This document shows positions 25,037 to 34,423 of a stretch of 64,000 nt of DNA, in pieces. Position numbers and translations under genes: made by a program. The stretch's first letter is position 1; each line of letters opens with the position of its first letter. This stretch comes from Acidovorax_G lacteus (GTDB lineage Bacteria > Pseudomonadota > Gammaproteobacteria > Burkholderiales > Burkholderiaceae_C): the NCBI RefSeq assembly GCF_039540375.1, contig NZ_BAABEX010000002.1, forward strand, positions 1 through 64,000, in the 5' to 3' direction. The notes under the pieces were generated by a model, which had not been told where the DNA came from, searched no databases, and was given only the letters and a program-made list of their open reading frames with translations.

Positions 25037-28000
25037 ATGAGAGCGCAACGCAATGCCGCGTTTGACAGCCTGGTGGCCGAGTTGCAGCGCCTAGGGCCTG
25101 AGGCCCAGCAGTCGCCCACGCAGGACGCAGACTATCAACGCTTCTTACAGCGCTTTCCGGCAGCGGCGCTGATCGATTTGTCGATGGATGGCTACTGCGT
25201 TGGCAAGGGAGACGGAGCGTCCTTTTGTTGGTGGCTTGAGCAGGGTCTGAGGCCCGTACTGGGGAGCTACTCGCCCGGCAGCTCTCGCGGGCATCTCTTG
25301 TATTTCGCCAAGGATGGCACCGTATACAAGCCCCGCAAGCTGGCCGACCTGAGCGACGCCGAGGCGCTGCGCTACACGCTGAAAGTGCACGCTGCCATTG
25401 CCCGCGCGGATCCCATGCAAGACCTGCGCTGGGTGGATGACGATGCGCAAATCTACGAGCGCGCGGGAGTCGCACCACGCTTGACCATGGGTAAAGGACG
25501 CAAGCTGCGCTTGCTGGCGGCGTACTGGCCCGATGCAGTGTTGCCCATCAGCTCGTCGGACCATCTGGCCCACTTTCTGCGTGCGCTGGGTTGCCCGGTG
25601 GCGGATATTCCCCCGGCGCACAAGCCCGTGGCGCGCATGCTCAAGCTCATGGCGTACTTCGAGGTAGCGCGAGAGCTGTGCCCCGGCATCACGCCGCAGG
25701 GGTTTGTGAAGGCCTTGTACGCCCCCGCACTGGGCCTAGCGCCCCCACGCGATGTGGATGAGGTGCTGGAGCACTTTGCGGCTGTACCTCAACTGGCTGA
25801 TCGACTGAGGCAGGCCGGGCAGACTGAGGCGTTTTGTCAACTGGTGTTGGCGCTGCACGAGTCGGACCTGGACTGGTGGGTGACCCAAAACCACACCATC
25901 CACGCGGGCCGCACCGATGACCCGCAGGTATGGACGGCCACCAAGGTGCTGGTGATGGAGTGCACGCCGCAAGGGGTGCGCGCCAGGTTGCATCAGCCTG
26001 GTGTGTCTGCCGTCGGCGCTGCCGAAGACGCGTTGACATCCAGCCCAACGCCAACTGAAGCGGATGGCTCTGCGGGGCTTGCTGATGATGCCACCCCCTG
26101 GCAATTGCTGGACGCCGATGTAGCTGCACGGCTTGCTGACGGGGCAGCCGCCGACCCGCGCGTGCCCGCATTGCAAAGCCGCGAGGCCTGCTGGCCAGAT
26201 GACTACGACGGCTCGAAAACGATGCTGAGCGTAGTGCTCTCGCAAGGCGATATTCGCAGTGGATACCTCAAGGTACCCAAACTGCAGGCGCTGTTTCCGC
26301 CCGAGTGCATTTCGCCCGATGAGAAGGCCACGCCGCAGCTCAAATTCACACTGGCGTTGCCCACTGGCGAGTCCATCCAGACATGGGTGCAGGCCAATCG
26401 CAACCGGCTGCGGGAACGTTTCGGCGGCCTGTTCAACAGTGCGCAGTTAAAAGCAGGGGATCGGGCCGTGATCCACAAAGAAGCAGACGGCGCCTACCGC
26501 TTGAGTTTTCAACGCCAAGACGGCACTACGACGGACGCACTGCCGGTACCTACCACCGCTGCGTCAATCGCATCTATTCCTTCGAAAGAGCAGCCCATGA
26601 GCGAGCCTTTGAACCAAATTTTGTTTGGCCCCCCAGGCACGGGCAAGACATACGCCACGATTGATGCAGCGCTGAAGATCTTGGACAGGGCGTTTTGGGA
26701 GCAGAACCAGGGTGACCGCGAGGCACTGAAAAAGCGCTTTGATGCGCTGGCTCATGCGGAGCGCGTGCGGTTTGTGACTTTTCACCAGAGCTTTAGCTAC
26801 GAGGATTTTGTGGAGGGCTTGCGCGCCTCCACCGACGAAGAAACCAAGCAGCTGCGATACGAGGTGGAAGATGGGGTTTTCAAAGCACTGTGCGACACCG
26901 CCCGTGCGCTGGCAGCCCCGCAGCTGCAATCGAATCTGCCCAGCATTTCTGTGCAGGGGCGCAAGGTCTGGAAGATGTCATTGGGCGATACCCAGGGGCC
27001 CGATGCCGAGGTATACGACGAATGTATTGAGGGTGGCTATATCTTGCTGGGCTATGGGGCACAGGTGGACTTCACCGGCGCGACCACTCGGCAAGCCATT
27101 GCAGACCGCTACGGGCAGGCAGGGGTCATCATTGACAACGTACAGCACGATTACGGCGTAAGGAGCGTGATGACGTTCGTCAACCAAATGGACGTTGGGC
27201 ACCTCATCGTGGTGACGGATGGGAATTTGAAGTTTCGGGCGATCGGCGAAATCGTCGGCAACTATGAGTTCAAGCGACACGAGACGCTGGAGGGATACAG
27301 CCAAATGCGGCGCGTGCGCTGGCTGCGTAAGTATTCGCCGTCCCTGCCGTACACCGAGCTGATGAAGAAGAAGTTCAGCCAGATGACGCTGTACCAATTG
27401 CAGCCGAGTGCGGTTGACGCAGATAAGTTGCAGCGGCTACTGGATGGCGCAGGGTCGGTGCCAGGCATTGCGCTCTCTCTGGGGCCCGTTGGCAATACTG
27501 ACTACGTCGTTACGAAAGTCACGGATGAAGTGGTGATGCTCACCAAACCAAACGGCAACCAACTCCCTTTTGCGAGGACCATGCTGGATGTCTTGACTCA
27601 AGCGGTGCAAGATGGGGTGATCACCATCCAAAACATCAAAGACAAAGAAGCGATTGGGAAACTACCAGGCAAAGGGCTTGAGCCCTATCTAGTGAACGGC
27701 TATCAGAACATCTTGGCGCCTCTGGTGCAGCAGCTCGTGGAACGAGGCTCTGCCAAGCCGACAGAAGTAGTACCGAAAGAGGCTCGCGTTCTCATCATCG
27801 ACGAGATCAACCGGGGCAACATCGCGCGCATTTTTGGTGAGCTGATCACGCTGATCGAACCCTCCAAACGAGCAGGCGCTGACGAGGCTTTGGAGGTGGT
27901 TCTGCCGTACTCCAAAACGCGCTTTAGCGTTCCGCCAAATGTGTACCTGATTGGCACCATGAACACGGCCGACCGCTCGTTAACGGGGCTTGATGTGGCA

Positions 28001-28492
28001 TTGCGGCGGCGCTTCGTGTTTCATGAGATGCCGCCGCGCCCTGACCTGCTGGACGATGTGACGGTGCCCGGCTTGGAGGGAGTGACCGTGGGCCAGTTGC
28101 TCCGCGCGATGAACCAGCGCATTGAGGCGTTGCTCGACCGCGACCATTGCCTGGGGCATGCGTACTTTATGCCGCTTCGCAAGACAGCAACCATGGAGCA
28201 ATTGGGCAGCATCTTCCGCAATCAGGTGCTACCGCTGCTGCAGGAGTATTTTTTTGATGACTGGCAGCGCATTCAGTGGGTATTAAATGACCATCGCAAA
28301 AAAGCCAAAGAACATCAGTTTGTGCAGTCTGACAGCGTGGACACAGCGAAGCTGCTAGGGCCAGACGTGAACGTTGCACGCAGCCCGCAAACCTGGCGCA
28401 TCAATCCAGAAGCATTCGCTCTTCCGCAGAGTTACCAGGGCATTGTGCAGAGCACGCCCGCTGACAGCACGGCCGCCCCCCACGCAGCATGA
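25037..28492 (+). CDS. mcrB: McrB-like AAA+ GTPase with large N-terminal fusion and EVE-like insertion
   Basis: A 1151-residue motor subunit of a type IV McrBC restriction system, expected to hydrolyse GTP and translocate DNA while McrC cuts. Residues 1-380 are unrecognised. Residues 389-495 (SGYLKVPKLQALFPP ... LKAGDRAV) look like a B3/EcoRII-N DNA-binding fold. The AAA+ domain begins with GPPGTGKT (531-538), Walker B is VLIIDEINRGN (D922, E923) and the McrB hallmark MNTADRS is at 975-981. Between Walker A and B, residues about 636-762 (RKVWKMSLG ... GGYILLGYG ... IVVTDGNLKFRAIGEI) resemble an EVE/PUA modified-base reader. A GGAG site precedes ATG 25037. An internal ATG at 26597 could give an AAA-only form. 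Confidence 0.85.
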   Translation: MRAQRNAAFDSLVAELQRLGPEAQQSPTQDADYQRFLQRFPAAALIDLSMDGYCVGKGDGASFCWWLEQGLRPVLGSYSPGSSRGHLLYFAKDGTVYKPRKLADLSDAEALRYTLKVHAAIARADPMQDLRWVDDDAQIYERAGVAPRLTMGKGRKLRLLAAYWPDAVLPISSSDHLAHFLRALGCPVADIPPAHKPVARMLKLMAYFEVARELCPGITPQGFVKALYAPALGLAPPRDVDEVLEHFAAVPQLADRLRQAGQTEAFCQLVLALHESDLDWWVTQNHTIHAGRTDDPQVWTATKVLVMECTPQGVRARLHQPGVSAVGAAEDALTSSPTPTEADGSAGLADDATPWQLLDADVAARLADGAAADPRVPALQSREACWPDDYDGSKTMLSVVLSQGDIRSGYLKVPKLQALFPPECISPDEKATPQLKFTLALPTGESIQTWVQANRNRLRERFGGLFNSAQLKAGDRAVIHKEADGAYRLSFQRQDGTTTDALPVPTTAASIASIPSKEQPMSEPLNQILFGPPGTGKTYATIDAALKILDRAFWEQNQGDREALKKRFDALAHAERVRFVTFHQSFSYEDFVEGLRASTDEETKQLRYEVEDGVFKALCDTARALAAPQLQSNLPSISVQGRKVWKMSLGDTQGPDAEVYDECIEGGYILLGYGAQVDFTGATTRQAIADRYGQAGVIIDNVQHDYGVRSVMTFVNQMDVGHLIVVTDGNLKFRAIGEIVGNYEFKRHETLEGYSQMRRVRWLRKYSPSLPYTELMKKKFSQMTLYQLQPSAVDADKLQRLLDGAGSVPGIALSLGPVGNTDYVVTKVTDEVVMLTKPNGNQLPFARTMLDVLTQAVQDGVITIQNIKDKEAIGKLPGKGLEPYLVNGYQNILAPLVQQLVERGSAKPTEVVPKEARVLIIDEINRGNIARIFGELITLIEPSKRAGADEALEVVLPYSKTRFSVPPNVYLIGTMNTADRSLTGLDVALRRRFVFHEMPPRPDLLDDVTVPGLEGVTVGQLLRAMNQRIEALLDRDHCLGHAYFMPLRKTATMEQLGSIFRNQVLPLLQEYFFDDWQRIQWVLNDHRKKAKEHQFVQSDSVDTAKLLGPDVNVARSPQTWRINPEAFALPQSYQGIVQSTPADSTAAPHAA

Positions 28493-29841
28493 CGCAGCGC
28501 CCCAAGCCCGTGCGGGTGCGCGAGCATGCCTGGCTGTGCACCGAGGCGGTCGCGCCGTCGCTTGACTGCGCGCAGATCAGCCCCTCGGCCTTTGATTACC
28601 TGTGCCAGTTGAGCGAACGATTTTCTCGCGGCGGTGCCCGCCTGGCGCAAGTAGAGGGACGGCGGCAACTGAAGCTGGACAACTATGTGGGCGTGCTGCA
28701 AACGCCCTGCGGCACGGTGATCGAGATCGTGCCCAAACACCATGCCGAAGGCGGCACCCTACAAGAAGCCCGAGCACTACTGCGCAAGCTGCTGCTGGCT
28801 TTGCTGGACATGCCTACGCGTGAAGCGGGTCCAGCCGCGCTGCAGTTGTTTGATGCGCCGCTTTCTGAATGGGTGATGCATCAGTTTTTGCAGGAGCTGG
28901 ATGTACTTTTGAGCCGCGGCCTGCGCATGGACTATGCGCGAGTGGAGGAAGAACTTCCATATTTACGGGGGCAGGTCAACCTGAATGCGCAGTTGCGACA
29001 ACCGCCCGGCAAGGGACATCACTTTCACGTGCGCCACGATGTGTACGGGCCGGACCGACCTGAGAACCGCTTGCTCAAATTGGCGCTAGAGCGCGTTCGC
29101 CAAGCTACGCAGTCGCCTGAAAACTGGAGGCTTGCGCAGGAGCTAAGTGTTCGACTGCACGAGGTGCCCGCTAGCCGCCAAGTTGCTCATGACTTTCGGG
29201 CCTGGGGCACCGATCGACTGCTGGCTCACTACCGGGCGGTGAAGCCGTGGTGCGAATTGATCTTGCACCAGCATATGCCGCTGGCAGTGTCGGGCGATTA
29301 CCAAGGTCTGAGCTTGCTGTTTCCGATGGAGAAGCTGTTCGAGCGCTATGTGGCCCGCTGGCTGCGGCGCGCGTTGGCCCCAGGTGTGGAGATGCGAACC
29401 CCGGCACGCAGCCAGTCGCTGGGCATGCACGATGGTTCCCCCATTTTTCAGCTGGAGCCAGACATCTTCATCACCCAGAGTGGAAAGCGCTGGGTACTAG
29501 ACACCAAGTGGAAGCTACTGAACGAGGCGGACCAGCCGGGCAAGTACGGCCTGAGCCAGTCGGACTTTTACCAACTGTACGCCTACGGGCAAAAATACCT
29601 GGGCGGCGCTGGACGTATGGCGTTGATTTATCCACGCACCGAACAGTTCACGCAGCCACTTAAGCCCTTTCATTTTGATGAGCGGTTGTCCTTATGGGTG
29701 CTGCCATTTGATTTAGATGCCCCGCTGGATGAGCAAGCGTTGCTTGGAGGTGAGCATCTGGACATGCCGTACGCCATGCCCAATGGAACAACGCATGCGC
29801 TCGGTACAGATAAAAAAATCATCGAGGGAATCGCACCATGA
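28489..29841 (+). CDS. mcrC: McrC-like nuclease subunit of type IV restriction
   Basis: A 450-residue partner of McrB. The N-terminal half (about 1-200) matches McrC families (FDYLCQLSERFSRGGARLAQVEGRRQ, VLQTPCGTVIEIVPKH); it should stimulate McrB GTPase. The C-terminal PD-(D/E)XK nuclease core is EPDIFIT...WVLDTKWK with D325, D338 and K340. It overlaps mcrB (ATGA) and hsdR (ATGA), so it lies inside one translationally coupled string. Confidence 0.9.
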   Translation: MTQRPKPVRVREHAWLCTEAVAPSLDCAQISPSAFDYLCQLSERFSRGGARLAQVEGRRQLKLDNYVGVLQTPCGTVIEIVPKHHAEGGTLQEARALLRKLLLALLDMPTREAGPAALQLFDAPLSEWVMHQFLQELDVLLSRGLRMDYARVEEELPYLRGQVNLNAQLRQPPGKGHHFHVRHDVYGPDRPENRLLKLALERVRQATQSPENWRLAQELSVRLHEVPASRQVAHDFRAWGTDRLLAHYRAVKPWCELILHQHMPLAVSGDYQGLSLLFPMEKLFERYVARWLRRALAPGVEMRTPARSQSLGMHDGSPIFQLEPDIFITQSGKRWVLDTKWKLLNEADQPGKYGLSQSDFYQLYAYGQKYLGGAGRMALIYPRTEQFTQPLKPFHFDERLSLWVLPFDLDAPLDEQALLGGEHLDMPYAMPNGTTHALGTDKKIIEGIAP

Positions 29842-32800
29842 CGGAAGACCAGCTCGAACAAGAAACCCTGACATGGCTGCAAGACGTGGGCTACACCCAC
29901 CGCTACGGCCCCCACATCGCCTTCGATGGTGCTTCGCCCGAGCGTGCCGACTACCGCCAAGTTGTCCTGCCCTTCCGGCTCCGTGAAGCCATCAACCGCC
30001 TGAATCCTGGCATCCCGGTAGCCGCCCTTGAAGACGCCATCAAGCAAGTCACAGATCTGGGCATCCCGTCCCTGCTGTCGGCCAACCGCGCATTCCACAA
30101 GCTGCTGGTGGGCGGTGTTCCCGTCCAGTATCAAAAGGACGGCGAGACACGCGGCGACTTCGTTCGCCTGCTCGACTGGGCTCACCCCGAGAAGAACGAA
30201 TGGTGGGCCATCAACCAGTTCACTATCAAGGGCCCACACAAAACCCGCCGCCCCGACATCATCCTGTTCGTCAACGGCCTGCCGGTGGTGCTACTGGAAC
30301 TCAAAAACCCCGCCGACGAGAACGCCAACATCTGGAAGGCCTTCGACCAGATCGAGACGTACAAGGAGCAAATCCCGGACGTGTTCCAGTACAACGAGGT
30401 GCTGGTGATCTCGGACGGCACCGATGCCCTGATGGGTTCGCTGTCTGCCAACGCCGAGCGCTTCATGGCCTGGCGCACGATTGATGGAGTGAACCTCGAC
30501 CCACTGGGACAGTTTCAAGAACTGCAAACCTTGGTGCGCGGTGTGTTGTCCCCGCAGTATTTGCTGGATTACATCCGTTACTTCGTTCTGTTCGAGGACG
30601 ACGGCCAACTCGTCAAGAAGATCGCGGGCTACCACCAGTTCCACGCAGTGCGCGCCGCCATCGAAGAAGTGGTGACGGCTTCCCGCCCCGGTGCATCCCG
30701 CAAGGGCGGCGTGGTGTGGCACACCCAGGGCAGCGGCAAGAGCATCACCATGACCTGCTTTGCCGCCCGTGTGATGCAAGAAGCCGCGATGGAGAACCCT
30801 ACCATCGTGGTCATTACCGACCGCAACGACTTGGATGGACAACTCTTTGGCGTGTTCAGCCTGGCCCAAGACCTGTTACGCGAACAGCCCGTGCAGGCGC
30901 TGACGCGACCCGACCTGCGCGCCAAGCTGGGCAACCGCCCCTCGGGCGGCATCATCTTCGCCACCATCCAGAAGTTCATGCCGGGGGAGGATGAAGACAC
31001 CTTCCCGGTGCTGTCCGAGCGCAGCAACATCGTGGTGATCGCAGACGAAGCCCACCGCACCCAATACGGCTTCAAGGCCACCCTCAAAGGCAAACCCGGC
31101 GAAGAGAAGTACCAGGCGGGCTACGCCCAGCACCTGCGCGATGCCCTGCCCAATGCCACCTTCGTGGGCTTTACCGGCACCCCGGTGAGCAGTACCGACC
31201 ACGACACCCGTGCGGTGTTTGGGGAGTACATCCACGTCTATGACATGCAGCAGGCCAAGGAAGATGGCGCCACCGTGGCCATCTACTACGAGTCCCGCTT
31301 GGCCAAGCTGCGCTTGAAAGACGAAGACCTGCCCGCCATTGACGACGAAGTGGACGAGCTGGCCGAGGACGAGGAAGAAAGCCAGCAGGCCAAGCTCAAA
31401 AGCCGCTGGGCAGCCCTGGAAAAGATCGTCGGAGCCGAACCCCGCGTTGCCAGCGTGGCCGCTGACCTGGTGGCTCACTTTGAAGAGCGCAGTACCGCTC
31501 AATCGGGCAAGGCCATGGTCGTGGCCATGAGCCGTGACATCTGCGTGCACCTGTACGACGAGATCATCAAGCTGCGCCCTTACTGGCACGACCCAGACCC
31601 CGAGAAAGGCGCCATCAAGATCGTGATGACCGGCTCCGCCAGCGACAAAGCCCTGCTGCGCCCCCACATCTACGACAGCAAGGTCAAAAAGCGCCTGGAA
31701 AAGCGCTTCAAAGACCCGGCCGACCCGCTGCGCTTGGTGATCGTGCGCGACATGTGGCTCACGGGCTTTGATGCCCCCTGCGTACACACTTTGTACGTGG
31801 ACAAGCCCATGAAGGGCCACAACCTGATGCAAGCCATTGCACGGGTGAACCGCGTCTTCAAGGGCAAGCAAGGCGGCCTGGTGGTGGACTACATCGGGAT
31901 CGGCAACGAACTCAAAGCCGCCATGAAGGAGTACACCGCCAGCAAAGGCCGGGGTACCCCCACCGTGGATGCCCGCGAGGCGTACAGCGTCCTCATGGAA
32001 AAACTCGATGTCCTGCAATCCATGCTGCATGGCTGCGATTACAGCGACTTCCTGACCGGGGGGCACCAAACCCTGGCCAAGGCTGCCAACCATATCTTGG
32101 GCCTGCGGGAAGAAGGCGGCAAGGACGGCAAACGCCGTTTTGCCGACACCACGCTGGCACTGACCCAAGCCTTCTCGCTGTGCTGCACCCTGGACGAGGC
32201 CAAGGCAGTGCGGGAAGAAGTCGCCTTCATGCAAGCCGTGAAGGTCATCCTGACAAAGCGGGACATCACCGCCAAAAAACGTACCGACGAACAGCGCGAC
32301 GAGGCTATCCGCCAAATCATCAGCAACGCCGTGGTGTCCGACCAAGTGGTGGACATCTTCGATGCCGTGGGCTTGGACAAACCCAACATCGGCCTGCTGG
32401 ACGATGAGTTCCTGGCCCAGGTGAAGAACCTGCCCGAAAAGAACCTGGCCGTCGAACTGCTTGAACGCCTGCTCGAAGGCGAAATCAAGAGCCGCTTCGG
32501 CAGCAACGTGGTGCAGGAAAAGAAGTTCTCCGACCTGCTGGGCAATGTGATCAAGCGCTACCAGAACCGCTCCATCGAAACCGCCCAGGTGATGGAGGAA
32601 CTGGTCGAGATGGCCAAGAAGTTCCGTGAGGCTGCGAGCCGGGGCGAGCTGCTGGGCCTGACCGAAGACGAGGTACGTTTTTACGACGCCTTGGCCACCA
32701 ACGAATCAGCGGTCAAAGAACTCACCGACGAAACCCTCAAGAAGATCGCCCACGAACTGACCGAGAACCTACGCCAGAACCTGACGGTGGATTGGTCGGA

Positions 32801-32963
32801 GCGAGAAAGTGTGCGGGCCAAACTGCGGCTGATGGTCAAGCGGATCTTGCGCAAGTACAAGTACCCGCCGGACTTACAGGAAGAGGCAGTGGATTTGGTA
32901 CTGCAACAGGCGCAGGTGATTGGGGAGAGCTGGGGTGGCCACTATCATGTTAAAAGCGCCTAG
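29838..32963 (+). CDS. hsdR: Type I restriction endonuclease motor/nuclease subunit
   Basis: A 1041-residue subunit that translocates and cleaves unmodified DNA with HsdM and HsdS. The N-terminal nuclease has RRPDIILFVNGLPVVLLELK (D140, E154, K156). The SF2 helicase motor has TQGSGKS (297-303), DEAH (403-406), FTGTP and a C-terminal helical domain that docks on HsdM. It starts by a 4-bp overlap with mcrC, which places it four genes away from its hsdM and hsdS partners. Full length for the family. Confidence 0.93.
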   Translation: MTEDQLEQETLTWLQDVGYTHRYGPHIAFDGASPERADYRQVVLPFRLREAINRLNPGIPVAALEDAIKQVTDLGIPSLLSANRAFHKLLVGGVPVQYQKDGETRGDFVRLLDWAHPEKNEWWAINQFTIKGPHKTRRPDIILFVNGLPVVLLELKNPADENANIWKAFDQIETYKEQIPDVFQYNEVLVISDGTDALMGSLSANAERFMAWRTIDGVNLDPLGQFQELQTLVRGVLSPQYLLDYIRYFVLFEDDGQLVKKIAGYHQFHAVRAAIEEVVTASRPGASRKGGVVWHTQGSGKSITMTCFAARVMQEAAMENPTIVVITDRNDLDGQLFGVFSLAQDLLREQPVQALTRPDLRAKLGNRPSGGIIFATIQKFMPGEDEDTFPVLSERSNIVVIADEAHRTQYGFKATLKGKPGEEKYQAGYAQHLRDALPNATFVGFTGTPVSSTDHDTRAVFGEYIHVYDMQQAKEDGATVAIYYESRLAKLRLKDEDLPAIDDEVDELAEDEEESQQAKLKSRWAALEKIVGAEPRVASVAADLVAHFEERSTAQSGKAMVVAMSRDICVHLYDEIIKLRPYWHDPDPEKGAIKIVMTGSASDKALLRPHIYDSKVKKRLEKRFKDPADPLRLVIVRDMWLTGFDAPCVHTLYVDKPMKGHNLMQAIARVNRVFKGKQGGLVVDYIGIGNELKAAMKEYTASKGRGTPTVDAREAYSVLMEKLDVLQSMLHGCDYSDFLTGGHQTLAKAANHILGLREEGGKDGKRRFADTTLALTQAFSLCCTLDEAKAVREEVAFMQAVKVILTKRDITAKKRTDEQRDEAIRQIISNAVVSDQVVDIFDAVGLDKPNIGLLDDEFLAQVKNLPEKNLAVELLERLLEGEIKSRFGSNVVQEKKFSDLLGNVIKRYQNRSIETAQVMEELVEMAKKFREAASRGELLGLTEDEVRFYDALATNESAVKELTDETLKKIAHELTENLRQNLTVDWSERESVRAKLRLMVKRILRKYKYPPDLQEEAVDLVLQQAQVIGESWGGHYHVKSA

Positions 32964-32978
32964 CTTTTGCCGTTCCTT

Positions 32979-32996
32979 TGAGTGCGGGCGCACTCA
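32979..32996. terminator. Hairpin downstream of hsdR, possible terminator
   Basis: TGAGTGC (32979-32985) pairs with GCACTCA (32990-32996) around a 4-nt loop, 16 bp after the hsdR stop. No T-run follows, so it is weak evidence. The remaining bases to 33205 carry only a duplicated CGCCACGTT and no gene. Confidence 0.3.
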
Positions 32997-33205
32997 TGCA
33001 GCTTACGCCACTACGCGGCATTTCGCTGTGAACATCACGGACTAACCACCCCTAACCGGCAGTATCGCCACGTTGTTGTCAGTCACGCCACGTTAGCAGG
33101 TGTCAGCAATGCAGGGTAAGCCGTTTATCTGTCGTGCGGAAACGAGCGACTGCAAACTGCCCATCATCTACCGGAAAGGCATCTTTCTCGACTCCAGTCA
33201 CAGCG

Positions 33206-33775
33206 TCAGGGAAGTCGACCCTTGAGGTACTTGCCCGCGCCGCCACTCAACTGGCTGCGGTCGATAAGCTTGCCTTGGAACTGGAAGTGCCGATCAATCC
33301 GGATGATCAGCAGTTTCTCAAAGTTGCCTTGGCTCTTGACCATTACGTGGTCGCTGGCCTTTTCCGGTGAGATGGTCTTCACCTCAACCCGCTTGCCGTC
33401 AATCGTGCCGTCAGAGCCTGGCGCATGGGTCGCATGGCGGCGAAGACCGAATTTGATCTCTGCGTAGATTTCTCCCAGTTCGCCCCACACCTGAAGGTAT
33501 CGGCCGGTATTCTCGAAATGCCGCTCGGCGCAGTCGACCAAGTCTAGGAAGATTTCCGTCTGCTCTAGGATACTGAACGGGAAACCTTCCCTGCTTCCTA
33601 CAGGTTGAATCGAGGCGGCAGTGTCCTGTGGCTCACCCTCAAGTTGTTCCTCGGCCCACTGTCGGTCGATGTACTTGGCTTCCCAAGGTGCATAGCCGCA
33701 GGCCGCAGCAGCCGCTATGTCGTCGGCGCTGTATCCACGGTCGTGCATGTCGTGAAGAAAATCCCAATCGCTCAT
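33206..33775 (-). CDS. Small protein with PD-(D/E)XK-like nuclease motif
   Basis: A 189-residue soluble protein convergent with hsdR. Residues 98-134 (WGELGEIYAEIKFGLRRH, then SDGTIDGKRVEVKT) show the spacing of a PD-(D/E)XK core: E102/E106 helix, D122, E131 and K133. The N-terminal 60 residues may form a small helical unit. A candidate promoter GTGACA-18 bp-TATAGA lies at 33853-33882 on the minus strand. It could be a defence nuclease or a DUF6998-like restriction relative; the assignment rests only on the motif. Confidence 0.55.
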   Translation of the reverse strand: MSDWDFLHDMHDRGYSADDIAAAAACGYAPWEAKYIDRQWAEEQLEGEPQDTAASIQPVGSREGFPFSILEQTEIFLDLVDCAERHFENTGRYLQVWGELGEIYAEIKFGLRRHATHAPGSDGTIDGKRVEVKTISPEKASDHVMVKSQGNFEKLLIIRIDRHFQFQGKLIDRSQLSGGAGKYLKGRLP

Positions 33776-34198
33776 TCTGTTTTGCGCTCTTTGCTCGCTC
33801 GATTGTTGCGGCGTCGGTCCTCAGTTCGCGTTGTGACTCGGCAAACGGGGTGTCTATAGCAGAGGTAAGGGGCGTATGTCACGTTGTGTCAGATGGGCTC
33901 ATAGGTTCGGGAGGGTAACATCCAAACGTCGGTACGCTTCTCTAAGCCGAACCGTTCGCGAACGACTGTTACCACCTTTCGTGCAGATGTCTAGCTCGCA
34001 GGTGTCGAACTTCCGCAATCAACCTGTAGCCGCCGCTGGCCCAAACGCCATTCTTTGTTTCGAGCATTTAATTGCGGTGAACTATCCCCCCGCCAGCCGC
34101 ACCGATCCGAAGTTCGCGAAGTCCGTCAACCCACCCGGAGAATGACGGACATGAGGAAGAGCAGCGTCCGGTGAGACGCAGCTCTGCATAGCAGACTC
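33776..34198. other. Non-coding stretch between two minus-strand genes
   Basis: No convincing gene. It holds a candidate promoter for the nuclease-like gene (TATAGA box 33853-33858), a 12-bp palindrome CGTTCGCGAACG (33953-33964) and an inverted pair GGTAACA / TGTTACC around it (about 33914 and 33968). Such nested symmetry may be an operator. A short plus-strand frame at 33876-34145 has no recognisable features. Confidence 0.4.
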
Positions 34199-34423
34199 CT
34201 AGAACTTATCAAGCCCACGCCGCAATTCGAGCAGGCATTGATCAAGGTCACGGGCCATATCACGCAGCTCCCGCCAATATCCGCCCTTGAATGCGTTGCG
34301 TGACACCGTCGCCTTACCGGCTGCGCTTTTCGGCCCGGTGGACTTGAGCCATGGCTGCTGCTCCCGGATGCGTGCCGCCTGCTGCGCCCGTCGCTCCGGC
34401 GTCCAGCCCTTGCTGCTTGTCAT
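34199..34423 (-). CDS. Small conserved island protein with STGPKSxxGKA motif
   Basis: A 74-residue basic protein. WLKSTGPKSAAGKATVSRNA is a motif seen in many short hypothetical proteins of mobile elements, followed by an acidic/Leu-rich helix. Function unknown; DNA or RNA binding is possible. It is the last gene of a minus-strand string running from alpA. Its first 110 bp overlap the upstream gene in another frame. Confidence 0.6.
   Translation of the reverse strand: MTSSKGWTPERRAQQAARIREQQPWLKSTGPKSAAGKATVSRNAFKGGYWRELRDMARDLDQCLLELRRGLDKF

Noticed and set aside
33876..34145. An 89-codon plus-strand frame in the gap after the nuclease-like gene
   Set aside because: No ribosome site, no recognisable motif and composition like non-coding DNA with palindromes; treated as non-coding.
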